DNA of 5,452 nucleotides from Aquirhabdus sp. (GTDB lineage Bacteria; Pseudomonadota; Gammaproteobacteria; Pseudomonadales; Moraxellaceae), in NCBI GenBank assembly GCA_030150595.1, contig JASLFQ010000212.1:1-5452 (forward strand), read 5' to 3'. The stretch's first letter is position 1. Every line of letters starts with the position of its first letter. This document shows, in pieces, positions 1 to 5,452 of this stretch. The notes under the pieces are model-generated. The model made no database searches. It was given only the letters and a program-made list of their open reading frames with translations, and was not told where the DNA came from. The position numbers were made by a program, and so were the translations under genes.

Positions 1-2
1 TC

Positions 3-50
3 TTTGAAAAAAGAAAATGGAGTTTTCCAAAACTACGGAGGAATCGCTAA
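3..50 (+). CDS. Possible 3' end of an upstream gene (partial)
   Basis: One reading frame is open from the left edge to a TAA at 48-50 and would encode a very basic tail, FEKRKWSFPKLRRNR. The last A of that TAA is also the A of the downstream ATG (TAATG), a junction typical of translationally coupled genes. A basic cytoplasmic tail would suit an inner-membrane transporter, and efflux outer-membrane genes often follow their permease or adaptor, but 15 residues cannot identify a family. An alternative is that the upstream gene ends at the TGA at 5-7 in another frame, which would leave a 42-bp gap. The sequence does not decide between these. Confidence 0.3.
   Translation, partial: FEKRKWSFPKLRRNR
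37..42 (+). promoter_or_regulatory. Strong ribosome binding site of the efflux lipoprotein gene
   Basis: GGAGGA lies 7 nt before the ATG at 50. It decides the start: the in-frame ATG at 17 has no comparable site in front of it, and neither does the in-frame ATG at 83. Confidence 0.8.
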
Positions 51-1612
51 TGGCTATGTTTATCAATGGCACATTGCCAAAAATGGATTCCTTCTTGGCA
101 AATGTATTGGCACGTTCTGAATCAGATCGGCACTCAAATCAACGCCAAGCTTTCGCACTCACTGCGATGACGCTTTCATGCTTGATGGCGGGTGGATGTG
201 TCATGGGGCCAAACTATGCACGTCCGAAAGACACGTTGCCGAATGCGTATACTGAGAAATCGACAGCATCCGATGCAGCAAGCGATGCGACTCTTCAGTC
301 TCAACAGTTAGTCACAAAAGATATTCCTTCCCAATGGTGGGAAGTCTTTCACTCTCAAGCCTTAAATGACTTGGTGACTAGCAGTTTGCAGCATAATCCA
401 AACGTGACTGCTGCTCAGGCCACGCTCCGTGCTGCCATTGAAGGTGTGAAAGCACAGCAAGGTGCTTACTACCCTACTGTCGATGTCGCCTATGCCGCAT
501 CGCGAGAAAAAACTGCAGCAGTGCTCGCTAGTCCACTGGCCTCAAACAGCTATATTTATAACTTGCAAACTGCACAGGTCAATGTCTCATATACATTAGA
601 TTTATTTGGTGCAAACCGTCGTCAGGTTGAATCCTTAAAAGCACAGGCAGAAGCTTCAAGATTTGAACTCGAAGGCACCTACCTCACACTCAGCAGTAAT
701 GTCGTCAGTGCTGCAATTCAAGAAGCAATGCTGCGTGATCAAATTCGCATTACCCATGATTTGATCGCAAGTCAAAAAGCATTATTGGAAACAGTCAAAC
801 ATCAGCTTGCATTGGGCGATGCATCGACGGTCGATGTCACAACTCAAGACGCTGCACTCGCGACCATAGAAGCCACTTTGCCGCCATTGGAAAAACAATT
901 AGCCATTCAACGCGACTTGATTAAATCTCTGGCGGGACAATTCCCAAGTGATACATTGGCAGAGCAATTTTCTATTGGCAGTCTTGAACTCCCGAATGAA
1001 CTTCCAGTTAGCCTGCCGTCAACCTTGGTTGAGCATCGCCCTGATATTCGTGCAGCAGAAGAACAGTTACGGGCAGCCAATGCCAATGTCGGAGCCGCGA
1101 TTGCCAATCGTTTACCAAATATCACATTGGGAGTCAGTAGTTACGGCACATCTGGCAGCACGTTGGCGGATTTATTGAAATCATCGAGTCAATTCTGGAC
1201 ATTGGCAGGCGGCATTACTCAGCCTATATTTGATGGCGGAACGCTCAGGCACAAACAGCGCGTTGCACAAGCGCAATACGATCTTGCGGCAGCACAATAT
1301 CGCAGCACTGTGTTGGGTGCATTCCAGAATGTCGCCGATGTTTTACAATCGATTCAATCCGATACCAATGCACTCAATACAGCAATGAGATCTGAACGCC
1401 TTGCGACCAAAAGTGCAGCGATTGCCAAACAGCAAGTTGCATTGGGCGATATGAGCATTGCCGCCTATCTGCCAATTGAACAAAATGAACAACAAGCCGA
1501 ACTGAATCTGATCCAAGCCCAAGCCAATCGTCTGCAAGATACGGCTGCACTGTTTCAAGCGTTAGGTGGCGGCTGGTGGAATCGTACAGATATAACGCAA
1601 CACAGTAAATGA
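50..1612 (+). CDS. NodT/OprM-type efflux outer-membrane factor lipoprotein (520 aa)
   Basis: This is an outer-membrane channel subunit of a tripartite drug or solute exporter. By family knowledge it forms a trimeric beta-barrel/alpha-barrel duct that docks with a periplasmic adaptor and an inner-membrane pump. A hydrophobic segment (about residues 34-49) ends at Cys50 in MAGGC, a lipobox-like site, followed by the family hallmark GPNYARP (53-59). SQWWEVF (about 94-100) opens the first OEP repeat, and the second carries the typical EHRPDIRAAEEQLRAANANV stretch from about residue 328. Two related LALGDAS / VALGDMS segments mark the internal duplication of the fold. The length is slightly above the usual 460-500 because of a long N-terminus. 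The ATG at 50 is preferred over the ATG at 17 because of its strong ribosome site. No pump or adaptor is in the window, so the substrate is unknown and the partner presumably lies upstream. No convincing terminator follows. Class assignment is firm; a specific name is not. Confidence 0.93.
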   Translation: MAMFINGTLPKMDSFLANVLARSESDRHSNQRQAFALTAMTLSCLMAGGCVMGPNYARPKDTLPNAYTEKSTASDAASDATLQSQQLVTKDIPSQWWEVFHSQALNDLVTSSLQHNPNVTAAQATLRAAIEGVKAQQGAYYPTVDVAYAASREKTAAVLASPLASNSYIYNLQTAQVNVSYTLDLFGANRRQVESLKAQAEASRFELEGTYLTLSSNVVSAAIQEAMLRDQIRITHDLIASQKALLETVKHQLALGDASTVDVTTQDAALATIEATLPPLEKQLAIQRDLIKSLAGQFPSDTLAEQFSIGSLELPNELPVSLPSTLVEHRPDIRAAEEQLRAANANVGAAIANRLPNITLGVSSYGTSGSTLADLLKSSSQFWTLAGGITQPIFDGGTLRHKQRVAQAQYDLAAAQYRSTVLGAFQNVADVLQSIQSDTNALNTAMRSERLATKSAAIAKQQVALGDMSIAAYLPIEQNEQQAELNLIQAQANRLQDTAALFQALGGGWWNRTDITQHSK

Positions 1613-1701
1613 AACAGCTGGCATAGTTTTTGATTGAAATGTTAAGGAAAATGAATGCGGGTGAGTGAACTATTCAATAAAAATAGATCTCTCATCTAAC
1701 G

Positions 1702-1712
1702 ATTGATTCAAT
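1702..1712. repeat. Short perfect palindrome ATTGA-T-TCAAT
   Basis: ATTGATTCAAT has 5-bp arms around a central T and lies 6 bp upstream of the FNR-like box. It shares the TTGA/TCAA half-sites of that box but has a shorter spacer. It could be a second, degenerate regulator site or chance in AT-rich DNA. Confidence 0.35.
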
Positions 1713-1718
1713 GTGTTA

Positions 1719-1732
1719 TTGATATACATCAA
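1719..1732. promoter_or_regulatory. FNR/Anr-type operator palindrome upstream of the Rid gene
   Basis: TTGATATACATCAA matches the FNR-family consensus TTGAT-N4-ATCAA at all ten specified bases. It lies in the 133-bp gap between genes, ending 13 bp before the Rid ATG and 4 bp before its ribosome site. It overlaps TGATATACA (1720-1728), which resembles an extended -10 element (TGnTATAAT). If that element is the promoter, binding here would repress; the position does not suit classical activation at -41.5. Proteins of the same family (Anr, Dnr, NnrR) share this motif, so the regulator cannot be named. The rest of 1613-1745 shows no good -35/-10 pair and no clear terminator. Confidence 0.5.
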
Positions 1733-1736
1733 ATAC

Positions 1737-1740
1737 GGAG
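1737..1740 (+). promoter_or_regulatory. Ribosome binding site of the Rid-family gene
   Basis: GGAG sits 5 nt before the ATG at 1746. It selects that start over the in-frame GTG at 1713, which has no ribosome site and would add 11 residues encoded across the palindromic box. Confidence 0.7.
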
Positions 1741-1745
1741 TTTGT

Positions 1746-2183
1746 ATGAACATTACACGGCATGAAATGGGGCCACGATTTAGTGAAATGTCTGTCGCTC
1801 AAGTGGGCACGGTCAATATGATCTATATTTCTGGGCAGGTTGCAGAGCACACCTCGATGGATGTGACAGGACAAACCCGTGAAATCCTGATGTATATTGA
1901 TCGCTTACTGTCGCATGTGGGTGCAGATAAGACCAATATCGTTTCAGCGCGCGTGTATTTGGCATCAGTAGGTGATTATGCTGCCGTGAATTCGGTGTGG
2001 GATGATTGGGTTCCACAAGGACATACGCCTGCCCGCACTACTGTCGGCGCAAAAATGCCAGACCCTGAATATAAAGTTCTGATTGAGGTGACGGCGATTG
2101 CTGATCGTGTGACCGCTGATGAAAACTGTGAAAAAGGCGACCATCATGCTCACAGCCACATTCACACCCCACAGCACCACTAA
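1746..2183 (+). CDS. YoaB-like Rid (RidA/YjgF/UK114) family protein with His-rich tail (145 aa)
   Basis: This is a small cytoplasmic protein of the Rid superfamily, whose best-known members form trimers and hydrolyse reactive enamine/imine intermediates (2-aminoacrylate and relatives) to keto acids and ammonia. Family signs are YISGQVAE (27-34), the VYLASVGDYAAVN segment (70-82), and PARTTVGAKMPDPEYKVLIE (95-114). Arg97 and Glu114 align with the substrate-carboxylate-binding Arg105 and with Glu120 of enteric RidA, so deaminase activity is possible. The WDDWVPQGHTPAR wording is closer to E. coli YoaB than to RidA itself, so I do not use the symbol ridA. The domain ends near residue 120; a roughly 25-residue extension follows whose last 13 residues include seven histidines. 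The start at 1746 is set by GGAG. The gene has its own upstream regulatory-looking palindrome and a terminator 45 bp downstream, so it is probably a single-gene unit. The true substrate is unknown. Confidence 0.88.
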   Translation: MNITRHEMGPRFSEMSVAQVGTVNMIYISGQVAEHTSMDVTGQTREILMYIDRLLSHVGADKTNIVSARVYLASVGDYAAVNSVWDDWVPQGHTPARTTVGAKMPDPEYKVLIEVTAIADRVTADENCEKGDHHAHSHIHTPQHH

Positions 2184-2228
2184 ACATTAGAAAAACCTAA
2201 ACATCAAATCAACCTCAAAACGACTTCA

Positions 2229-2259
2229 GAAAAATCTGACTCCGCCCGTCAGGTTTTTC
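2229..2259 (+). terminator. Rho-independent terminator after the Rid gene
   Basis: A 12-bp stem with one G-U wobble pairs 2229-2240 (GAAAAATCTGAC) with 2248-2259 (GTCAGGTTTTTC) around a 7-nt loop, TCCGCCC. The right arm ends in five T and the left arm has five A, so it could also act on the opposite strand. It lies 45 bp after the Rid stop and 47 bp before mutS, which separates the two transcription units. Confidence 0.8.
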
Positions 2260-2306
2260 GGTATCATACGTCCGTCTTTTACCGTAAAAATGATGATTCT
2301 AAACAG

Positions 2307-5027
2307 ATGACCCTCATGTCAGAACCAACCGCTCGCTCACATCAACCTCATGATGACATTGCTTCGCATACTCCTATGATGCAGCAATATTTGAATACCA
2401 AACGTGAATATCCTCATGCCTTGTTGTTTTATCGAATGGGCGATTTCTATGAGCTGTTTTTTCAAGATGCACATCGGGCGGCTAAACTTTTAGGCATTAC
2501 TCTCACCCATCGCGGTAAATCTGGCGGCGAACCAATTCCGATGGCGGGTGTGCCTTATCACGCAGCGGAAGGTTATTTAGCCCGCTTAGTCAAAGCAGGC
2601 GAAACGGTTGCGATCTGTGAACAAGTCGGTGAGGTGACTGGGAAAGGTCCTGTTGAGCGTAAGGTCGTTCGTGTTCTGACGGCTGGAACGCTGACGGATG
2701 AAGCACTGATGCCAAGTCATCGTGCCGTGCGAATGGCAGCACTTTGCTTGCAGAAAAACCGTGTCGGTATCGCTGTCCTTGAACTTGCTACAGGTGCATT
2801 AACCGTACAAGAAATTGGCTTTGATACCGTACGTTTGACCATAGAACTTGCGCGGATTGCCCCTGCTGAATTGCTCATTGATGAAAACCTCATTCAACAA
2901 GAAAAAATGACATTGGATGATGTGAAACAACTTTGTGGTGGCACATCAAACAATACAAATACAGCCATTACACGCCGACCTAACGTCGATTTCGACCTTA
3001 AAAATGCCAATGAGACGCTGTGTCGTCAATTCAATGCCAGCACCTTATCTGGTTTTGGCATAGATCATTTACCGCTGGCACAAGCCGCCGCTGCTGCACT
3101 GCTCCACTATGCACGTGAAACCCAACAAAGTAATTTGCCACATATTCAGCATTTACGCCTTGAATCGATGGACTCATTCATTGCACTTGATCCAGTGACA
3201 CGACGCAATTTAGAAATCGTTGATCCGTTGTTTGAGCATGGCACTTCGCTTCTCGCGCTGGTCGATGATTGCCAAACCGCAATGGGCAGCCGTTTACTGG
3301 CGCGCACGCTTATGCAACCGCTACGCGATACTCAAGTTTTAGATGCACGTTTAGATGCCATTGCGCGATTGAAAAATGGTTTTCACGACGAACCCATTCG
3401 AATTGTGCTCAAAAATATCGGCGATGTGGAGCGCGTGCTTGGGCGTATTGCATTAGGTACTGCTCGTCCACGCGACCTTGTACAACTTCGCCAAACTTGT
3501 GGACAATTACCATTACTTCACCACGCATTAAAACCAGCATTACATGGCAAAGGTTGGGAGCAACTCGAAGATAAAAGCCTACTCGATGAACTAAGCCACC
3601 AACTTGGTCAGTTTAATAATGTCCACAACTTACTGACTCAAGCCATTAATGAACTGCCGCCTGTACTTTTACGCGAAGGCGGTGTGATTGCCGATGGTTT
3701 TGATGCTGAGCTTGATGAATTACGCCAAATTCGCGACCACGCTAGCCAATACCTGCTCGACATGGAAATTCGTGAACGTGCCGCAACAGGCATCAACACA
3801 CTGAAGATCGGCTACAACCGTGTCAGCGGTTATTTTATCGAACTCACACGTGCTCAAGCAGAATCAGCACCAGCGCATTTTATTCGCAGACAAACCTTAA
3901 AAAATGCAGAACGCTATATCACGCCTGAATTAAAGACCTTTGAAGATAAAGTCCTCTCCAGTGATTCGCGTGCATTAATGCGTGAAAAGATTTTGTTTGA
4001 ACAACTACTCGAACAACTCAAACAACAACTCGCGCCGCTACAAATAATGAGTGCTGCAATTGCCGATTTCGACGTATTATCCAATTGGGCAAGTCAGACA
4101 CGTTTGCGTGGATGGGCACGTCCTGCATTTACAGCAGAATCATTGATTGATATTGAAGGTGGTCGTCATCCCGTTGTCGAAGCAGTTAGCCGCGCACCTT
4201 TTACACCCAATGATGTGTTCTTAAATCAAAATAACCGCCTGATTCTGATTACTGGCCCTAATATGGGTGGTAAATCCACTTATATGCGCCAAACCGCATT
4301 GATTGTATTACTTGCATACTCAGGCAGTTACGTTCCTGCCAGCAAAGCTATTTTAGGTCCAGTTGATCGAATCTTCACACGGATTGGCTCTGCGGATGAC
4401 TTATCCAGTGGCAAATCCACCTTTATGGTGGAAATGACTGAAACTGCACAAATTCTGCATCATGCAACAAGCCAATCTCTCGTGCTCATGGACGAAGTTG
4501 GACGTGGCACCAGCACTTATGATGGACTTTCTCTGGCTTGGGCATGCGTATTGGATTTAGCGAAGCGAATTCATTGCTTATGTTTATTTGCGACGCATTA
4601 CTTTGAACTCACCGAACTCGGCGTGCAGGCAGGCATTGAAAATCGCCATGTTGCGGCACGAGAAATTAACGGTGAATTGATTTTATTGCATCAAGTTCAA
4701 GATGGTGCAGCCAGCAAAAGTCATGGACTGCAAGTTGCAAAACTCGCAGGCATTCCTGCATCTGTCATCAAAGAAGCGAGAGGTCGTTTGCGTGCACTTG
4801 AGCGACAACAAGCAGTGCATTTAGGGCAAAATGATTTATTCGATGACCTTTTTAGCCAAGAAAACCCACAAACTGCACATGTCACAAATCAAATTGAAAA
4901 TGCGATTGAAGCATCACCAGTTCTTGATGAATTAAATGCGCTGAATGTCGATGATCTTACTCCTAAACAAGCACTTGATATTCTATATCACTTAAAGGAA
5001 TTGGTATCAGGCGACAAAAACGATTAA
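2307..5027 (+). CDS. mutS: DNA mismatch repair ATPase MutS (906 aa)
   Basis: MutS binds base mismatches and small loops in new DNA and, after ATP-driven conversion to a sliding clamp, recruits MutL. The mismatch-binding domain (about 20-130) holds GDFYELF with the mismatch-wedging Phe47 and Glu49 (the Phe-X-Glu motif). Connector and core/lever/clamp domains follow; residues about 495-585 include the conserved [16 protein letters not shown] and [17 protein letters not shown] stretches. The ATPase domain has Walker [10 protein letters not shown] (650-658), the [17 protein letters not shown] loop, Walker B LVLMDE with Asp729 and Glu730, and the FATH switch His764. QNDLF (841-845) is a good beta-clamp-binding motif, and the C-terminal [18 protein letters not shown] matches the tetramerisation tail. 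It is longer than E. coli MutS (853 aa) through small additions at the N-terminus, in the middle and in the C-terminal linker. All catalytic residues are present. The start could be 2307 or the in-frame ATG at 2316 (903 aa); neither has a clear ribosome site. Confidence 0.98.
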   Translation: MTLMSEPTARSHQPHDDIASHTPMMQQYLNTKREYPHALLFYRMGDFYELFFQDAHRAAKLLGITLTHRGKSGGEPIPMAGVPYHAAEGYLARLVKAGETVAICEQVGEVTGKGPVERKVVRVLTAGTLTDEALMPSHRAVRMAALCLQKNRVGIAVLELATGALTVQEIGFDTVRLTIELARIAPAELLIDENLIQQEKMTLDDVKQLCGGTSNNTNTAITRRPNVDFDLKNANETLCRQFNASTLSGFGIDHLPLAQAAAAALLHYARETQQSNLPHIQHLRLESMDSFIALDPVTRRNLEIVDPLFEHGTSLLALVDDCQTAMGSRLLARTLMQPLRDTQVLDARLDAIARLKNGFHDEPIRIVLKNIGDVERVLGRIALGTARPRDLVQLRQTCGQLPLLHHALKPALHGKGWEQLEDKSLLDELSHQLGQFNNVHNLLTQAINELPPVLLREGGVIADGFDAELDELRQIRDHASQYLLDMEIRERAATGINTLKIGYNRVSGYFIELTRAQAESAPAHFIRRQTLKNAERYITPELKTFEDKVLSSDSRALMREKILFEQLLEQLKQQLAPLQIMSAAIADFDVLSNWASQTRLRGWARPAFTAESLIDIEGGRHPVVEAVSRAPFTPNDVFLNQNNRLILITGPNMGGKSTYMRQTALIVLLAYSGSYVPASKAILGPVDRIFTRIGSADDLSSGKSTFMVEMTETAQILHHATSQSLVLMDEVGRGTSTYDGLSLAWACVLDLAKRIHCLCLFATHYFELTELGVQAGIENRHVAAREINGELILLHQVQDGAASKSHGLQVAKLAGIPASVIKEARGRLRALERQQAVHLGQNDLFDDLFSQENPQTAHVTNQIENAIEASPVLDELNALNVDDLTPKQALDILYHLKELVSGDKND

Positions 5028-5049
5028 ACTATGCGACATTCGATTCATC

Positions 5050-5078
5050 AACAGTTTCTTTGTCATTGAGAAGCTGTT
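5050..5078 (+). terminator. Weak hairpin after mutS, possible terminator or leader structure
   Basis: Positions 5050-5059 (AACAGTTTCT) pair with 5069-5078 (AGAAGCTGTT) as a 10-bp stem with one G-U wobble and a 9-nt loop. The stem is AT-rich and is followed by TAACCATTTTT rather than an immediate T-run, so termination would be partial at best. It lies 22 bp after the mutS stop and 47 bp before fdxA, and could instead be part of the fdxA leader or trim the mutS transcript end. Confidence 0.35.
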
Positions 5079-5083
5079 TAACC

Positions 5084-5113
5084 ATTTTTGATTTTAAGAT
5101 TTTTGACTTTAGG
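5084..5113 (+). repeat. Two adjacent 15-bp imperfect direct repeats in the fdxA leader
   Basis: ATTTTTGATTTTAAG (5084-5098) is followed with no gap by ATTTTTGACTTTAGG (5099-5113); 13 of 15 positions match. The second copy supplies the AGG at 5111-5113 that is the only Shine-Dalgarno-like element before fdxA, at a long 12-nt spacing. The pair looks like a local tandem duplication that has since drifted. Confidence 0.6.
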
Positions 5114-5125
5114 TAGCCAGCCGCC

Positions 5126-5449
5126 ATGACCTTTGTTGTCACCGAAAACTGTATTAAATGTAAATACCAAGATTGCGTTGAAGTATGTCCAGTAGATTGC
5201 TTCTACGAAGGTCCAAACTTTTTGGTCATCAATCCAGATGAGTGCATCGACTGTGCACTCTGTGAACCAGAATGCCCAGCAAATGCGATCTTCTCTGAAG
5301 ATGAACTCCCGAAAGGTCAGGAAAAATTTCTTGCTCTCAATACCGAGCTCTCCGCTGTTTGGCCAAATATTACCGTGATTGGCGAACGTCCCGTAGATGC
5401 TGCTGAATGGGATGGCAAGCCGAATAAACTCGCCTTGCTTGAGCGCTAA
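5126..5449 (+). CDS. fdxA: Seven-iron ferredoxin FdxA, [3Fe-4S][4Fe-4S] (107 aa)
   Basis: This is a soluble electron-transfer protein of the Azotobacter FdI type. The first motif, [17 protein letters not shown], gives Cys9, Cys17 and Cys21; the second, [12 protein letters not shown], gives Cys40, Cys43, Cys46 and Cys50. By alignment with FdI, Cys9, Cys17 and Cys50 bind the [3Fe-4S] cluster, and Cys21, Cys40, Cys43 and Cys46 bind the [4Fe-4S] cluster. Cys12 and Cys25 match the non-ligand cysteines, and Asp16 matches the residue tied to proton transfer at the 3Fe cluster. The C-terminal part ([13 protein letters not shown], then [14 protein letters not shown]) matches the long FdI tail, and the length equals the family norm. 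The start is fixed by the conserved MTFVVTENC beginning. It follows mutS by 98 bp, an arrangement also known in Pseudomonas. Physiological partners are not revealed here. Confidence 0.97.
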   Translation: MTFVVTENCIKCKYQDCVEVCPVDCFYEGPNFLVINPDECIDCALCEPECPANAIFSEDELPKGQEKFLALNTELSAVWPNITVIGERPVDAAEWDGKPNKLALLER

Positions 5450-5452
5450 GGC

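Noticed and set aside
17..49. Upstream in-frame ATG at 17 as the start of the efflux lipoprotein.
   Set aside because: No ribosome site precedes it and it would make the already long signal region 11 residues longer; GGAGGA serves the ATG at 50.
1..120. A second frame open from the left edge to a TGA at 118-120.
   Set aside because: It would overlap the efflux gene by 71 bases, its translation resembles nothing I recognise, and the strong ribosome site at 37-42 supports the gene starting at 50 instead.
907..1558. Reading frames on both strands inside the efflux gene (907-1125 minus, 948-1178 plus, 1343-1558 minus).
   Set aside because: They are fully contained in a well-supported gene, have no family features, and read as shadows of its codon pattern.
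1612..1631. AAAC...GTTT followed by T-rich sequence just after the efflux gene as a terminator.
   Set aside because: The stem is only 4 bp with a 10-nt loop, too weak to call.
1813..2180. Two minus-strand reading frames antisense to the Rid gene.
   Set aside because: Cys/His-rich low-plausibility translations lying opposite a conserved domain; no start context or independent support.
3269..3574. Plus-strand 101-codon frame inside mutS.
   Set aside because: It lies within the conserved core of MutS in another frame and has an Arg/Thr/Ser-rich translation typical of a shadow frame.
5066..5100. TTGAGA (5066-5071) with TAAGAT (5095-5100) as an fdxA promoter.
   Set aside because: The spacer is 23 bp, far from the 16-18 bp optimum, and TTGAGA lies partly in the hairpin.
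5103..5131. TTGACT (5103-5108) as a -35 box.
   Set aside because: The matching -10 would fall on the fdxA start codon, where there is no such element.

Overview
The window carries four complete genes, all on the + strand, plus a few bases of whatever precedes them. In order they are an outer-membrane efflux lipoprotein of the NodT/OprM type, a YoaB-like Rid (RidA/YjgF/UK114) family protein, the mismatch-repair ATPase MutS, and a seven-iron ferredoxin (FdxA). The proteins look gammaproteobacterial. The wording of MutS, the mutS-fdxA adjacency and the moderate base composition all suggest Acinetobacter or a close Moraxellaceae relative. That assignment rests on remembered family sequences, not on a search.

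Layout: positions 1-49 look like the end of an upstream gene, with a strong ribosome site (37-42) and a possible TAATG stop/start overlap leading into the efflux gene (50-1612). A 133-bp gap (1613-1745) holds a perfect FNR/Anr-type palindrome (TTGAT-N4-ATCAA) just before the Rid gene (1746-2183). A clear hairpin/T-run terminator (2229-2259) separates this half from mutS (2307-5027). A 98-bp gap with a weak hairpin and a pair of adjacent 15-bp imperfect repeats leads to fdxA (5126-5449), which ends three bases before the window does.

Functionally the window reads as two independent blocks. The left block is probably the last gene of a tripartite export operon followed by a separately controlled small metabolic-repair gene. 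The right block is the conserved mutS-fdxA pair. MutS recognises replication mismatches and uses ATP to recruit MutL; FdxA is a low-potential [3Fe-4S][4Fe-4S] electron carrier. Nothing links their activities directly.

I see no mobile element, CRISPR array, tRNA/rRNA or broken gene, and no strong candidate for a new multi-gene system. The most interesting points are small: the FNR-like box placed over a possible extended -10 of the Rid gene, the histidine-rich tail on that Rid protein, and the tandem repeat in the fdxA leader.
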